This document shows positions 37,311 through 47,856 of a stretch of 64,000 nt of DNA, piece by piece. A program made the position numbers and the translations under genes. Location: NCBI GenBank assembly GCA_025141015.1, contig CP081098.1, positions 3,168,501 through 3,232,500 of the forward strand, given 5' to 3'. Under the pieces are notes generated by a model. That model was not told the origin of the DNA, did not search any database, and was given only the letters and a program-made list of their open reading frames with translations. This DNA comes from Rhodobacteraceae bacterium M382. GTDB taxonomy: Bacteria > Pseudomonadota > Alphaproteobacteria > Rhodobacterales > Rhodobacteraceae. Position 1 is the stretch's first letter; every line of letters starts with the position of its first letter.

Positions 37311-38159
37311 TCAGCCGTCACATCCTCTGACGGTCTGCATCTGCGTCCCCATCCCTTCGACGCCCAGCTCCAGAACGTCACCGGGTTTGAGATAGACCTG
37401 CGGCTTCTGCCCCATGCCGACACCGGGTGGGGTTCCGGTGCTGATCACGTCACCGGGCTGCAGGCTCATGAATTGCGAGATATACGAGATCAATTCCGCC
37501 ACACCAAAGATCATCGTTTCGGTAGAGCCCGCCTGGAATGTTTTTCCATTCACCGACAGCCACAGGTTCAATGCCTGCGGATCGGCGATTTCATCCGGTG
37601 TGACCAGCCAGGGGCCGATCGGACCAAAGGTATCGGCGCTTTTGCCCTTGACCCATTGCCCCCCGCGCTCCAGCTGAAAGTCGCGCTCGGACACATCATT
37701 GATGACGCAATAGCCCGCCACATGATCCAGCGCTGTGGCCTGATCGACATAGCGCGCCGCGCGCCCGATCACGACACCCAATTCGACCTCCCAATCGGTC
37801 CTTTTTGCGCCGCGCGGGATGATGACATCGTCATTTGGCCCGCAAATGGCCGAGGTGGCTTTCATGAACAGAATCGGCTCTGTGGGCACCGGCATTCCCG
37901 CTTCGGCCGCATGGTCGGAATAATTCAGTCCGATACAGATGAATTTGCCAACCCCGGCGACACAGGGGCCAATGCGGGTATCTGCGCTCAGTGTTGGCAG
38001 ACTGCGCAGGTCCATCTGCGCAAGCCCGGTCAATGCCGCCGGATCCAGAGCCGCATCGCGCCAATCCGCAACCAGCGCGGACGCATCCCGCAGCTGGCCC
38101 TCTGAATCCAGAATGGCCGGTGTCTCTCGTCCCGCGGCCCCAACTCTGAGTAATTTCAT
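37311..38159 (-). CDS. Fumarylacetoacetate hydrolase family protein
   Basis: A 282-residue protein with the FAH catalytic domain (about residues 70-280). The metal ligands Glu-x-Glu are in TDWEVELGVVIG and the Asp in CVINDVSERDFQ; ISTGTPPGVGMG is the conserved C-terminal stretch. Members act on 2-keto-acid C-C bonds in aromatic breakdown or ureidoglycolate turnover; the substrate here is unknown. It starts 41 bases after the murD stop, so it is likely transcribed with murD, an unexpected partner. Confidence 0.9.
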   Translation of the reverse strand: MKLLRVGAAGRETPAILDSEGQLRDASALVADWRDAALDPAALTGLAQMDLRSLPTLSADTRIGPCVAGVGKFICIGLNYSDHAAEAGMPVPTEPILFMKATSAICGPNDDVIIPRGAKRTDWEVELGVVIGRAARYVDQATALDHVAGYCVINDVSERDFQLERGGQWVKGKSADTFGPIGPWLVTPDEIADPQALNLWLSVNGKTFQAGSTETMIFGVAELISYISQFMSLQPGDVISTGTPPGVGMGQKPQVYLKPGDVLELGVEGMGTQMQTVRGCDG

Positions 38160-38200
38160 CTGTTTTCTCCCATGTGACCCCGGTCCGGCCGGCCGCCAAC

Positions 38201-39604
38201 TCAGCCCAGGCCCAGCCGCGTGGTCACTGCTGCGATGAAATCATCACCGCGCTGTTCAAAATTGTCATATTGGTCAAAACTGGCCGCAGCCGGAGCCAGC
38301 ACCACGGTGTCCCCTGGCTGTGCGTCGGTGATCGCGCGTTCGACGGCTGTGGCCATGGTGGTGCAGACCTCGGCCTCTACATCCAGTTGCATGGCAAACC
38401 CGGCCGCTTCGCGCCCGATAACATAGGCTTTGACCACAGTGCCGGTCTGACCCCGAAGCGCGTCCAGCCCGCCTGCCTTTTCCAGCCCGCCACAGATCCA
38501 ACGGATGTTCGAAAAGGCGCTCAGCGCCTTGATCGCGCTGTCGACATTGGTGGCCTTGCTGTCATTGACATAGCGCACGCCGTCCTGTTCCGCGATGGTC
38601 TGGCTGCGGTGTGGCAGACCCGGATAGCTGGCCAATCCGGTCTCGATCTGGCGCGGGGCCAAACCGAGGGTGCGGGCCGCCGCATAGGCGGCGCAGGCGT
38701 TTTGGTGATTGTGAACACCCGGCAGTCCCTGAATGGCACGCAGGTCAATGGAACCCGCCTGGCGCCCCTTGCGATATTCCGACAAAAACCCCTTGCGCAC
38801 AAAGACATTCCAGCCCGGCCCCGCCAGCTTGCGCGATGCAGAGACCCGGATCACCCGGTCGTCTGTCACCCCTTCGCTGAGCTGACCGGCCAGAAATGCG
38901 CCTTCGTTCTCGTCCACGCCAATCACGGCGCGATCCGGTCCACCTTCGGCAAACAGGCGGCGTTTGGCGGCGAAATAGCCGCCCATGCCTGCGTGGCGGT
39001 CCAGATGATCCGGAGACAGGTTGGTGAACACGGCCACATCCGGCGTCAGCGACCGGGCCAGTTCAGTCTGATAGCTGGACAGTTCCAGCACCACCACATC
39101 CCCGTCACCGGGCGGGTCGATGTCCAGCACCCCCCGACCGATGTTCCCGGCCAGCTGAGACCTGCGCCCGGCCTGTGTCAGGATGTGCTGAAGCAGCGCA
39201 ACGGTGGTGGATTTCCCGTTCGACCCCGTGACGGCCACAATCCGCGGCGCGATGTCGAAATTGTTCCAGTCATGGGTCGCGACCGAGCGGAAAAACAGGC
39301 CGATGTCATTGTCGACTGGAACGCCCGCGTCTAAAGCGGCGCGAACCACCGGGTTGGGCGTGGGATAGAGATGCGGAATACCCGGAGACACGATCAGCGT
39401 CGCCACATCGTCAAAGGCACCCGATTTCATCAGATCCTGACAGGAGAAACCTTCGGTTTCGGCTGTGGCGCGGGCGGCGGGATTGTCATCCCAGCACAGC
39501 GGCACAGCCCCCCCTGCGTGCAGGGCGCGCGCTGTGGCCAGCCCTGACCGGCCCAACCCGAGAACTGCCACATTGGCGCCTTCAAATCCTTTGACCGGGA
39601 TCAT
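38201..39604 (-). CDS. murD: UDP-N-acetylmuramoyl-L-alanine--D-glutamate ligase MurD
   Basis: A 467-residue Mur ligase adding D-Glu to UDP-MurNAc-L-Ala. The N-terminal [19 protein letters not shown]-loop [18 protein letters not shown], and C-terminal [18 protein letters not shown] with [11 protein letters not shown] are diagnostic. The ATG at 39604 begins the domain. A terminator between mraY and murD (39,715-39,742) shows that murD starts a separate transcript. Confidence 0.97.
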   Translation of the reverse strand: MIPVKGFEGANVAVLGLGRSGLATARALHAGGAVPLCWDDNPAARATAETEGFSCQDLMKSGAFDDVATLIVSPGIPHLYPTPNPVVRAALDAGVPVDNDIGLFFRSVATHDWNNFDIAPRIVAVTGSNGKSTTVALLQHILTQAGRRSQLAGNIGRGVLDIDPPGDGDVVVLELSSYQTELARSLTPDVAVFTNLSPDHLDRHAGMGGYFAAKRRLFAEGGPDRAVIGVDENEGAFLAGQLSEGVTDDRVIRVSASRKLAGPGWNVFVRKGFLSEYRKGRQAGSIDLRAIQGLPGVHNHQNACAAYAAARTLGLAPRQIETGLASYPGLPHRSQTIAEQDGVRYVNDSKATNVDSAIKALSAFSNIRWICGGLEKAGGLDALRGQTGTVVKAYVIGREAAGFAMQLDVEAEVCTTMATAVERAITDAQPGDTVVLAPAAASFDQYDNFEQRGDDFIAAVTTRLGLG

Positions 39605-39714
39605 TTCGCCGTCCTCACCTGAACTTTTTTCTCTCGCGACACCCTGTACTGGAGAACCCGGAATATGCAAGGGCGCGCCGCGTTTCACCGGTGCCAAGGC
39701 GTTTCAAACCGCAA

Positions 39715-39742
39715 GAAAAAAGCCGCTTCGACGCGGCTTTTT
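39715..39742 (-). terminator. Rho-independent terminator after mraY
   Basis: AGCCGC, TTCGAC, GCGGCT flanked by A-rich sequence on one side and T-rich on the other, so it could work on either strand. On the minus strand it follows the mraY stop by about 25 bases and precedes murD. Confidence 0.85.
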
Positions 39743-39765
39743 ATAGGTCACATGTGGCAGACAGC

Positions 39766-40848
39766 TTAACGCACTTTCAGCGTGGCCAGACCGATCATCG
39801 CCAGGATCAGAGAAATGATCCAGAAGCGGATCACAATGGTTGGTTCCGCCCAGCCCTTTTTCTCATAGTGGTGATGGATCGGAGCCATCAGAAACACGCG
39901 TTTGCCTGTCCGTTTGAAATAGAGCACCTGAATGATCACGCTCATCGCTTCGACCACGAACAGACCGCCCACGATGGCCAGCACCAGTTCATGTTTGGTC
40001 ACCACCGCAATCGCCCCCAGCGCCCCCCCCAGGGCCAAAGACCCGGTGTCGCCCATGAACACAGCCGCCGGTGGCGCATTGTACCACAGGAACCCCAAAC
40101 CGCCGCCAAACAATGCAGCGGTAAAGATCAGGATCTCTCCGGTGCCGGGCACATAGTGCACATCCAGATATTCGGTAAAATCGACCCGCCCCACCGCATA
40201 GGCAATCACGCCGAGGGTCGAGGCCGCAATCATCACCGGCATGATGGCCAGCCCGTCCAACCCATCCGTCAGGTTCACCGCATTGGCCGCGCCAACGATC
40301 ACGATGACCGAAAACGGGACATAGAACACACCGAGATTGATCAGAGTATCCTTGAAAACAGGCAGCGCCAGCCGGTTCTGCAAGGCGTCCGGGTGATAGG
40401 CCGCAGCCCACAAGGCGGCCACGATCCCGATCAGGATCCCCAGCGCGATGCGCAGTTTGCCCGGAACCCCTTTGGTGTTCTGTTTGGACACTTTTGCATA
40501 ATCATCGGCAAACCCGATGGCTGCATAGGCCAGTGTCACGAACAACACCAGCCAGATGAACGGATTGTCCCACCGCCCCCACAACAAGGTCGCCGTGACC
40601 AGCGCCCCCACGATCAGCAACCCGCCCATGGTCGGCGTGCCTGCCTTGGTGAAATGGCCTTCGGGACCGTCGTCGCGGATCGGCTGGCCCTTGCCCTGGC
40701 GTTTGCGCAGAACATTGATCAACGGCCTGCCAAACAGAAAGCCGAACAGCAAGGCCGTCATAAAGGCCCCACCGGCGCGAAAAGTGATATAGCGGAAGAG
40801 GTTGAAAAAATCCCCCCCATCCGACAGCTCGGTCAGCCAAAACAGCAT
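39766..40848 (-). CDS. mraY: Phospho-MurNAc-pentapeptide transferase MraY
   Basis: A 360-residue membrane enzyme with ten transmembrane helices that makes lipid I from UDP-MurNAc-pentapeptide and undecaprenyl phosphate. The signature [15 protein letters not shown], the catalytic-Asp region [15 protein letters not shown], the Mg site [10 protein letters not shown], and the [14 protein letters not shown] and [15 protein letters not shown] motifs are all present. It begins one base after the murF stop (TGAcATG), so it is translationally coupled. Confidence 0.98.
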   Translation of the reverse strand: MLFWLTELSDGGDFFNLFRYITFRAGGAFMTALLFGFLFGRPLINVLRKRQGKGQPIRDDGPEGHFTKAGTPTMGGLLIVGALVTATLLWGRWDNPFIWLVLFVTLAYAAIGFADDYAKVSKQNTKGVPGKLRIALGILIGIVAALWAAAYHPDALQNRLALPVFKDTLINLGVFYVPFSVIVIVGAANAVNLTDGLDGLAIMPVMIAASTLGVIAYAVGRVDFTEYLDVHYVPGTGEILIFTAALFGGGLGFLWYNAPPAAVFMGDTGSLALGGALGAIAVVTKHELVLAIVGGLFVVEAMSVIIQVLYFKRTGKRVFLMAPIHHHYEKKGWAEPTIVIRFWIISLILAMIGLATLKVR

Positions 40849-40849
40849 G

Positions 40850-42271
40850 TCAGGTGGCCCCGTTCGGTTCGTGTTGCGTTGCAGAGTGGGGGCCATGGCC
40901 CAGATCGCGGATGGCGTCAACAACCCGGGCCAATGCCATCGACAATGACCCCTTGGCCAGCACAATGTCGCCGATTGCGACCTCATTGGCCAGCGTGGCT
41001 GCGGCTTGGGCGCTGGTTTCGAACCAGCCACCGCGTTTGTGTTCGGGCAGCGCCGCGTGCATGGCCCGCATCAACGGGCCCACGCAGTGCACCCGGTCAA
41101 CCCCGGCCAAAGCCGGGTGAACCGCCATGTTTGCATGCAGAGCCATCTCATCAGGGCCCAGTTCCTTCATGTCGCCCAGACAGGCAATGCGCCGTCCCTG
41201 CCCCTGGGTTGCGGCCAGCACCTCGAGCGCCGCCCCCATCGAGGTTGGGTTGGCGTTATAGCTGTCATCGAGCAGAATGATCTCGCCGCCCACGACGGTG
41301 ATCACTTCGCGGACGCCGCGTCCCTTGACCGGGGACCACAGCGACAGACTGTGTGCCGCGCGCACCGGATCCGCGCCCAGCGCCGTGATACAGGCCAAGG
41401 CCCCCAATGCGTTCATGGCAAAATGACGGCCCAAAGACTGGATGTGCAGCGTCACGTCGCCGTCAGGTGTGCGCACCTGCGCCACCGTGGTTTCCCCCTG
41501 CAGGTCGGTGGACAGCAACCGATAGTCCCGGGCGCGCTCCCCGAACCAGACAACCGGGACGCCGTGATCGCGCGCCACTGCGCCCAGAATGTCAGCCTGG
41601 GCGATATCGCCATTCAGAACCGCCACACCGCCGGGCTCCAGCCCATCAACAATGGCCGCCTTTTCACGCGCAATCCCGGTGATGTCGTCAAACGCCTCCA
41701 GATGCACCTCTGCCACCGTCGTGACCAGGGCCACATGGGGACGTGCCTGTTGCGACAAAGGCGCGATTTCGCCGGGGTGATTCATGCCGATTTCGATCAC
41801 CGCAAATTCGGTGTCGCGCGGCATCCGCGCCAGGGTCAGCGGCACCCCCCAATGATTGTTGTAACTGGCCACAGCCGCATGGGTGCGGCCCTGATCGGCC
41901 AGCATCCGGGCCAGCATCTCCTTGGTCGAGGTTTTGCCCACCGACCCGGTCACGGCCACGATCTGCGCCGTGCTGCGGGCACGCGACGCGCGGCCCAGCG
42001 CCTCGAGTCCGGCCTGAACATCATCGACGATCAACAGCGGTGCCTCCGGACCAACGCCATCAGGAACATGAGACACCAGCGCAGCACCGGCCCCATTGGC
42101 CAACGCCTGGGCGACAAAATCATGCCCGTCGCGCGCGGCCCTGAGCGCCACAAACAGATCGCCGGGTTCAATCGTGCGGGTGTCGATCGACACGCCAGTG
42201 ACCTGCCAATCCCCCTGCACGCGTCCGCCGGTGGCCTCGGCGGCCTCGGTTGCTGTCCACAACACTGTCAT
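40850..42271 (-). CDS. murF: UDP-MurNAc-tripeptide--D-Ala-D-Ala ligase MurF
   Basis: A 473-residue Mur ligase adding D-Ala-D-Ala. The P-loop is [20 protein letters not shown], with a Val where Mur ligases usually have Asn, as often seen in Mur[15 protein letters not shown] and [21 protein letters not shown] are the family motifs. The start overlaps the murE stop by four bases (ATGA). Confidence 0.97.
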   Translation of the reverse strand: MTVLWTATEAAEATGGRVQGDWQVTGVSIDTRTIEPGDLFVALRAARDGHDFVAQALANGAGAALVSHVPDGVGPEAPLLIVDDVQAGLEALGRASRARSTAQIVAVTGSVGKTSTKEMLARMLADQGRTHAAVASYNNHWGVPLTLARMPRDTEFAVIEIGMNHPGEIAPLSQQARPHVALVTTVAEVHLEAFDDITGIAREKAAIVDGLEPGGVAVLNGDIAQADILGAVARDHGVPVVWFGERARDYRLLSTDLQGETTVAQVRTPDGDVTLHIQSLGRHFAMNALGALACITALGADPVRAAHSLSLWSPVKGRGVREVITVVGGEIILLDDSYNANPTSMGAALEVLAATQGQGRRIACLGDMKELGPDEMALHANMAVHPALAGVDRVHCVGPLMRAMHAALPEHKRGGWFETSAQAAATLANEVAIGDIVLAKGSLSMALARVVDAIRDLGHGPHSATQHEPNGAT

Positions 42272-43749
42272 GCAATTCCCCCGTCCAGCGCCGCCACGGC
42301 CATGCTGGCCTGTTCCACATCGTCAAAAGGCAGCACATCATCGCCAACGGTCTGCCCGGTTTCATGCCCTTTGCCGCAGACCAGCAGCGCGTCGCCCGGT
42401 CCCAGCAGATGAATGCCGCGCAGGATCGCTTCGGCGCGGTCGCCGTATTCCTGTGCATTTGGCGCACCGGTCTTGACCGCAGCGCGGATCAGGGCCGGAT
42501 CCTCGGAGCGCGGGTTGTCGTCGGTGACGATCACCAGATCGGCATTGTCATGCGCGGCCTGCCCCATCAGCGGGCGTTTGGTGGCGTCCCGATCGCCACC
42601 GGCCCCGACAATCGCAACCAACCGCCCCAACACATGCGGGCGCATGGCGCGCAGGGCCGTGGCCACCGCGTCAGGCGTATGAGCATAGTCCACAAAGACA
42701 GCCGCCCCGTTCTGGCGCGTGGCCGCCAGCTGCATGCGCCCCCGAACAGTTGTCAGATGCGGCAGCGTTTCAAAGACCCTCTGGGGGTCTTCGCCGCCTG
42801 CGATCACCAATCCGCAAGCCAGCAGCACGTTTTCAGCCTGAAACCCGCCGATCAGATCCAGCCGCGCCTGATAGGGTTTGTCATGCCAGGAGAACCGCAA
42901 ATCCTGCCCTGTCGCATCATAGCGTTGCGCAATCAGCTTCAGATCGCCCATACCGCGCCCGACGCCGATGACTTCCTGACCGCGGGCGGCGGCAATGGCG
43001 CGCATTTCGGATCCGCGGGAATCATCCAAGTTGATCACCGCAACGCCATCTTCGGGCAACACCCGGCGGAACAGCCCGGCCTTGGCGGCGAAATAGGCAT
43101 CAAATGTTTCGTGATAGTCCAGGTGATCCTGGGTGAAATTGGTAAATCCCGCAGCTGCCAGCTGAACCCCGTCCAGACGACGTTGTTCCAGCCCGTGCGA
43201 CGATGCCTCCATCGCCGCGTGGGTCACACCGTGGGCGGCCGCCTGTGACAGGGCATTATGCAGGGTAATGGGTTCCGGTGTCGTATGGGCCAGCGGGTAG
43301 GACCAGGCCCCTTCCACCCCGGTGGTGCCCAGATTGATCGCCTGGTGACCCAGCTCGCTCCAGATCTGGCGCACAAAAGTCGCCACCGAGGTCTTGCCGT
43401 TGGTACCGGTCACCGCCACCATGGTTTCGGGCTGAGCGCCAAACCACAACGCCGATGTCATCGCCAACGTCTGGCGTGGGTCTTCGGCAACGACCACGGC
43501 CACCGACGATTCGGCCAGCAGGGTTTCGGCAATCTGAGCGCCCGTGGCGTCGGTCAGGATCGCGGTCGCGCCACGATCCAGCGCGGCGGGAATGAATTTG
43601 GCCCCATGCACCTGGGTTCCGGGCAAGGCCGCAAACAGAAAGCCGGACTGAACGGCCCGGCTGTCCACGGCGAGCCCGGTGATCATCGGATCCACTCCGC
43701 CGCGCGCGGTGAGCGCCAGTTGACTGAGAGGTTTGGGGTCTGTGGTCAT
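42268..43749 (-). CDS. murE: UDP-MurNAc-L-Ala-D-Glu--meso-DAP ligase MurE
   Basis: A 493-residue Mur ligase. The P-loop is AVTGTNGKTSVATFVRQIW, the region TPEPITLHNALSQAA fits MurE, and VTDDNPRSEDP carries the DNPR motif typical of enzymes that add meso-diaminopimelate. YAHTPDAVATALRAM is also diagnostic. It follows ftsI by 12 bases. Confidence 0.97.
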   Translation of the reverse strand: MTTDPKPLSQLALTARGGVDPMITGLAVDSRAVQSGFLFAALPGTQVHGAKFIPAALDRGATAILTDATGAQIAETLLAESSVAVVVAEDPRQTLAMTSALWFGAQPETMVAVTGTNGKTSVATFVRQIWSELGHQAINLGTTGVEGAWSYPLAHTTPEPITLHNALSQAAAHGVTHAAMEASSHGLEQRRLDGVQLAAAGFTNFTQDHLDYHETFDAYFAAKAGLFRRVLPEDGVAVINLDDSRGSEMRAIAAARGQEVIGVGRGMGDLKLIAQRYDATGQDLRFSWHDKPYQARLDLIGGFQAENVLLACGLVIAGGEDPQRVFETLPHLTTVRGRMQLAATRQNGAAVFVDYAHTPDAVATALRAMRPHVLGRLVAIVGAGGDRDATKRPLMGQAAHDNADLVIVTDDNPRSEDPALIRAAVKTGAPNAQEYGDRAEAILRGIHLLGPGDALLVCGKGHETGQTVGDDVLPFDDVEQASMAVAALDGGIA

Positions 43750-43761
43750 ATCTGCCCTGCC

Positions 43762-45546
43762 TTAGTTTGAGGTCAGGGTTATACCAGCCAATTGTCCGGG
43801 TTCAACGTGTGGTCTGAGACCCAACAAAGGAGCCACCCGACCGATCATTTCGGCCGCGACCGGCACCGCTGTCCAGCCCGCGCTGCGGCGTTCTTCGCCG
43901 TAGGCAACCACCGACGGTTCATCCAACGTTAGGATCAGCACATATTTTGGATCATTGGCCGGGAACATTGCGGCAAAAGTGGCGATGACCTTGCTTTCAT
44001 AATAGCCGCCATTCGGTTTCGGTTTGTCGGCGGTTCCCGTCTTGCCGCCCACCACATACCCCGGAACCTCGCCAAAGCTGGCTGTGCCCGACGTCACCAC
44101 CTTGCGCAGCATCAGTTGGGCCGCATGGGCAGCTTCGGTCGACATGATACGCGGGCCGTATTGGGGGCCGGGCTGTTTCAGGATCGTGGGGCTGATATAG
44201 TGGCCACCATTGGCAATCGCCGCATACCCAGCGGCCAGATGCATCGGGCTGGTCGAAAGCCCATGCCCGTAAGAGATGGTTACAGTGCTGAGTTCGCCCC
44301 ATTGTTTCGGGAACAAGGGCTGTCCGCCGCGGGCTTCGACAATTTCGAACGGCGTGGGGTCAAACATGCCCAGCGAGCCCAAAAAGGCCTTTTGTCGGGT
44401 TGCTCCGATTTGCAGGGCCAGACGCCCGGTGCCCCGGTTCGAGCTTTTGACAATGATGTCAGCCACGCTGATCTTGCCATAGTTCTTGTTCTTGAATTCG
44501 CCGATGGGATAGCCACCGACCCGCATTGGACCTGATGTGTCAATGATGGTCTCGGAATTCACCAGCCCCAGATCCACGGCCTGCGCCGCGGTGAAAATCT
44601 TGAAGGTCGAGCCCAGTTCATACACCCCCTGCACGGACCGATTGAACAGCGGGCTGTCGGACTGATCCCCGCTCACCGGAGGGCGCGGCCGTTCGTTGGG
44701 GTCAAAATCAGGCAGGCTGACAACCGAAACAACTTCGCCGGTGTGCACATCCATCAACACCGAAGTCGCACCTTTGGCATTCATCAGCTTCATGCCGCCA
44801 TACAGCACCCGTTCAGCCGCTGCCTGTACGGTCAGATCCAGCGACAATTGCAACGGTTTTGCACCATTGGCCGGGTCGCGCAGATAGCCGTCAAACTGCT
44901 TTTCGACGCCCGCGACACCAATCACTTCGGCCGCGCTCACGCCTTCCTTGCCAAAACCGGCCCCACCCAGCACATGGGCCGCCAGGCGGCCGTTGGGATA
45001 GAGCCGCATTTCACGAGGGCCAAACAACAAACCGGGATCGCCCAGATCATGCACGGCCTGTTTCTGTTCCGGGCTGATGCGTTTCTTGATCCAGACGAAT
45101 TTCCGCTTGCCGGTGAAATCCTTGAGCAGGCGGTCCTGGTCGAGATCCGGAAAGATCGTCATCAACCCATCCACAGCCGCCACCGGGTCCACCATCTGGG
45201 GCGGCTGGGCATAGAGGCTGAACGTGTCGAAATTGGTCGCCAGGATACGCCCGTCGCGATCCACAATGTCAGCGCGCTGCATGGCGATGGCAGATCCGGC
45301 CGCATTGGCAAAGGGTTCGGCCGGTTCAGTCGAGGCCAACATGCCCATCCGCGCCCCGATCACCACAAAGGCGCACAGGAAGAACCCACCCATGACCAAC
45401 AATCGCCCTTCGGCGCGTTGGCGTGTCTTGTCCTGCATTTCAGCATGACGGCGGCGGATATTTTCGCGTTCGATCACGTCGGGGTTTTCCCCCTTTGAAC
45501 GCGCGTCGAGAATGCGGGCCAAAGGCCGTAGCGGCGTGCGGATCAT
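43762..45546 (-). CDS. ftsI: Septal transpeptidase FtsI (PBP3)
   Basis: A 594-residue class B penicillin-binding protein. The cytoplasmic tail of about 48 residues precedes one transmembrane helix (LLVMGGFFLCAFVVIGARM). The transpeptidase motifs are STFK (in YELGSTFKIFTAA), SSN (VKSSNRGT), and KTGT (VGGKTGTADKP). It cross-links septal peptidoglycan in complex with FtsW. It overlaps ftsL by four bases. Confidence 0.97.
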   Translation of the reverse strand: MIRTPLRPLARILDARSKGENPDVIERENIRRRHAEMQDKTRQRAEGRLLVMGGFFLCAFVVIGARMGMLASTEPAEPFANAAGSAIAMQRADIVDRDGRILATNFDTFSLYAQPPQMVDPVAAVDGLMTIFPDLDQDRLLKDFTGKRKFVWIKKRISPEQKQAVHDLGDPGLLFGPREMRLYPNGRLAAHVLGGAGFGKEGVSAAEVIGVAGVEKQFDGYLRDPANGAKPLQLSLDLTVQAAAERVLYGGMKLMNAKGATSVLMDVHTGEVVSVVSLPDFDPNERPRPPVSGDQSDSPLFNRSVQGVYELGSTFKIFTAAQAVDLGLVNSETIIDTSGPMRVGGYPIGEFKNKNYGKISVADIIVKSSNRGTGRLALQIGATRQKAFLGSLGMFDPTPFEIVEARGGQPLFPKQWGELSTVTISYGHGLSTSPMHLAAGYAAIANGGHYISPTILKQPGPQYGPRIMSTEAAHAAQLMLRKVVTSGTASFGEVPGYVVGGKTGTADKPKPNGGYYESKVIATFAAMFPANDPKYVLILTLDEPSVVAYGEERRSAGWTAVPVAAEMIGRVAPLLGLRPHVEPGQLAGITLTSN

Positions 45547-45899
45547 GGGAACTGCTCCTGCCCGGCGGAATCCATGGTCGATACATCTATCCCGTTTTCG
45601 AATTCCAGCTGAGTTTGCGGGTATTCCACTTCGTCCACACGACCGAATTGATCGGGACGCAACGGCAACAGGCCCAGACGGTCAAAATTGATTTCTGCCA
45701 GATCGCGCAATCGGTCCGGGCGATTCAAATAGGCCCATTCGGCACGCAGGACACTGAGTCGGACCTGCGCCTGACCGATCTGGCGCTGCAAGGCGCGGTT
45801 TTCCTTGAGCACCTGTTGGGTCGCATAATTTTCACGATACGCCCAGAATGCCAAACCAAACACGGCCAAGGCAGTCAGCACATACAGCAACATTCTCAT
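45543..45899 (-). CDS. ftsL: Cell division protein FtsL
   Basis: A 118-residue bitopic protein: one N-terminal membrane helix ([19 protein letters not shown]) followed by a coiled coil ([18 protein letters not shown]). The motif [17 protein letters not shown] in variant form ([13 protein letters not shown]) is typical of alphaproteobacterial FtsL. It forms the FtsQLB complex. It overlaps rsmH upstream and ftsI downstream by four bases each. Confidence 0.92.
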   Translation of the reverse strand: MRMLLYVLTALAVFGLAFWAYRENYATQQVLKENRALQRQIGQAQVRLSVLRAEWAYLNRPDRLRDLAEINFDRLGLLPLRPDQFGRVDEVEYPQTQLEFENGIDVSTMDSAGQEQFP

Positions 45900-46900
45900 T
45901 TGCGTGCCCCTTTGAGCTGCGGCATGCCAATTTCACGGGCGGTGATGGGGGTGGCGGGGGCCTCGGTCCGGCGACCGACCCGCAGACGGGCAGACCGGGA
46001 CCGTGGATTTTCCGCCAGTTCCTGTTCATCAGGACCGACCGACTTGCGGGTGACCAGTTCAAATTGCGACGGGATCACTTCGAGTTCGGGCGCATAGCGG
46101 TTGGCCCGTCCCGTTTTGCCTGCGCGATGCTGGAAAAATCGTTTGACCATGCGGTCTTCGATGGAATGGAATGTCACAACGGCCAGCAACCCGCCGGGCT
46201 TCAATGCGCGCTCGGCTGCCAATAGACCGTTGAACAGCTCGTCGTATTCGGCATTCACCGCAATCCTCAGCCCCTGAAACGACCGCGTCGCCGGGTGCGA
46301 TTGCCCCGGTTTCGATCTTGGCAGACAGGATTCAACGATCGACGCCAACTGAAGGGTCGTGGTGATCGGAGCTTCGGTGCGGGCCCGCACGATCGCCTTG
46401 GAAATCCGGCGCGAAGCGCGCTCTTCTCCAAATGTGAACAGCACATCAGCCAGTTCGACTTCGTCCAGCTCTGCCACCAGATCCGCCGCAGAGGGGCCAT
46501 CCTGGGACATACGCATGTCCAGCGGGCCATCTCTCATGAATGAAAATCCGCGCTCGGCCAGATCCAGCTGCATGGAGGACACGCCCAGATCCAGAACCAC
46601 ACCGTCCAGATCGCTGGCATAGTCATCCATTTTCGAAAAGACGCCCGCTTGCAGGATCAGCCGATCACCGTAGTCACCTGCCCATGTCCGGGCCATGTCA
46701 AAGGCCAGCGGATCCCGGTCCACGCCGATAACCTGATCGGCACCTGCCTCTAGCAAGCCACGCGAATACCCACCTGCGCCGAATGTTCCATCCAACCAGC
46801 GTCCCGACACCGGTGCCACCGCTGCCAGCAATGGGCGCAGCAGAACGGGAACATGCGGGGCGGATCCGGTTTCAGGGCCAGTCTCCTTACCTGCCGCCAT
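45896..46900 (-). CDS. rsmH: 16S rRNA (cytosine1402-N4)-methyltransferase RsmH
   Basis: A 334-residue enzyme methylating N4 of C1402 in the ribosomal P site. The N-terminal [16 protein letters not shown]-binding [18 protein letters not shown], and the signatures [21 protein letters not shown] and [14 protein letters not shown] (in pieces) are clear. Its place between mraZ and ftsL is the standard dcw order; it starts three bases after the mraZ stop. Confidence 0.97.
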   Translation of the reverse strand: MAAGKETGPETGSAPHVPVLLRPLLAAVAPVSGRWLDGTFGAGGYSRGLLEAGADQVIGVDRDPLAFDMARTWAGDYGDRLILQAGVFSKMDDYASDLDGVVLDLGVSSMQLDLAERGFSFMRDGPLDMRMSQDGPSAADLVAELDEVELADVLFTFGEERASRRISKAIVRARTEAPITTTLQLASIVESCLPRSKPGQSHPATRSFQGLRIAVNAEYDELFNGLLAAERALKPGGLLAVVTFHSIEDRMVKRFFQHRAGKTGRANRYAPELEVIPSQFELVTRKSVGPDEQELAENPRSRSARLRVGRRTEAPATPITAREIGMPQLKGARK

Positions 46901-46903
46901 TCC

Positions 46904-47407
46904 TTACGCGCCTCCTGCGCCATCCAAGAATTGCAAAGGATCAAAATCGTCGGGCAGCTCTTCCAGCCATTCTTCGGCGGCGGCCAGCTCTTCGGATTCA
47001 TATGTTTCGGGCTTCCAGATCTGGAATGTGTCACCCGCAGCGATAAAAAACGCCTCTTTTTCCAGGTCGATCTTGCCGCGCAGCTTGGTCGGCAAGACCA
47101 GGCGCCCAGTTTCATCCACATTGGTGGGAAAGGATTGCCCATGGAACAGGCGCTGCAACATCTTGCGTTCCATCGAACCACGCGGCAGAGCGTCGATTTT
47201 GGCGTCGACCTCGTCGATGGCGTCCATGGTATAGCATTCCAGGAATTTGCGGCGGTGATCCCCGTAGACAATCACCAGTTCGGGATTGCCACCGGATTGC
47301 CAGTTGGGATCGCCCGCCTCCAGCACACGGCGAAACGAGGCCGGGATAGACACCCTGCCCTTCGTATCCACCTTGTGGTGGCTTTCGCCTCTGAACCTGC
47401 GGCCCAA
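46904..47407 (-). CDS. mraZ: Transcription regulator MraZ
   Basis: About 167 residues with two SpoVT/AbrB-like domains, each with the DxxGR signature: HKVDTKGRVSIPASFR and NVDETGRLVLPTKLR. MraZ forms a ring and represses the dcw promoter by binding TGGGN repeats. I start at a TTG (47407, giving MGRRFRGESHHKVD), preceded by GGGACAGGGA. An in-frame GTG at 47488 lies inside a strong hairpin and would add residues not seen in the family. First gene of the dcw cluster. Confidence 0.93.
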   Translation of the reverse strand: MGRRFRGESHHKVDTKGRVSIPASFRRVLEAGDPNWQSGGNPELVIVYGDHRRKFLECYTMDAIDEVDAKIDALPRGSMERKMLQRLFHGQSFPTNVDETGRLVLPTKLRGKIDLEKEAFFIAAGDTFQIWKPETYESEELAAAEEWLEELPDDFDPLQFLDGAGGA

Positions 47408-47464
47408 AATCCCTGTCCCTTTTTTTTCGCGCCCCCGCGTGTTTATCGTCCCCCAGAAAGGAGA

Positions 47465-47665
47465 AACGGCGGGTTGATCTGCTGCCACTGATCAACCCGC
47501 CGTCCTCGTCCCGCTGAGCGGGGGTTCCGACTGCGCGCGCCACCTGGGGGGATGTCTGCTCGCTCGCGCGCCGGATCTCTTCAAGTCTTGAATGAGGAAG
47601 GAGGCCTGTATGAAACCTGCTTTTGTTTTTGTTCGGGGTCTGGAGCCCCTTGGTCCGTCTTCATT
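47465..47665 (-). ncRNA. UpsM-like dcw leader RNA (putative)
   Basis: On the minus strand a possible -10 TAATAT lies at about 47,669-47,674, so transcription could begin near 47,660. Roughly 200 bases later a strong hairpin forms: a 13-pair stem (47,467-47,479 with 47,490-47,502) and a ten-base loop, followed by the T/C-rich TTTCTCCTTTC. Rhodobacter sphaeroides has the same layout: an extended dcw leader releasing a roughly 200-nt sRNA, UpsM, by partial termination before mraZ. Layout and hairpin are seen; identity with UpsM and the exact ends are inferred. Confidence 0.5.
47467..47502 (-). terminator. Leader hairpin / partial terminator before mraZ
   Basis: CGGCGGGTTGATC pairs perfectly with GATCAACCCGCCG across the loop TGCTGCCACT. 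On the minus strand it is followed by T/C-rich sequence without a full T-tract, fitting partial termination rather than a full stop. It lies 60 bases upstream of the TTG start of mraZ. Confidence 0.6.
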
Positions 47666-47674
47666 CGATATATT

Positions 47675-47699
47675 AGGGATGCCATGGGAATTCATGGAA
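47675..47699 (-). promoter_or_regulatory. Candidate MraZ operator overlapping the dcw promoter
   Basis: On the plus strand AGGGA, five bases, TGGGA, five bases, TGGAA: three TGGGN-like units with a 10-bp period, the layout of MraZ boxes. It directly adjoins the minus-strand -10-like TAATAT. The middle unit is perfect and the outer two have one mismatch each. Confidence 0.5.
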
Positions 47700-47856
47700 A
47701 TCAACAGAATTTTGCACCGGAATCACTGCAGCACGGGGTAATTCGGCGAACCGACGCTCCAGGCTTCCATGGAAGTCACACCCAAAAACGCGGAATGTAG
47801 ACAAAACGATCCAAACACCCACAACATATCGGTTGCGCGCTCCACCTCTGCCTTTG

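Noticed and set aside
47552-47800. Plus-strand frame in the mraZ-DUF1127 gap
   Set aside because: Runs antisense through the probable dcw leader; no domain or conserved features.
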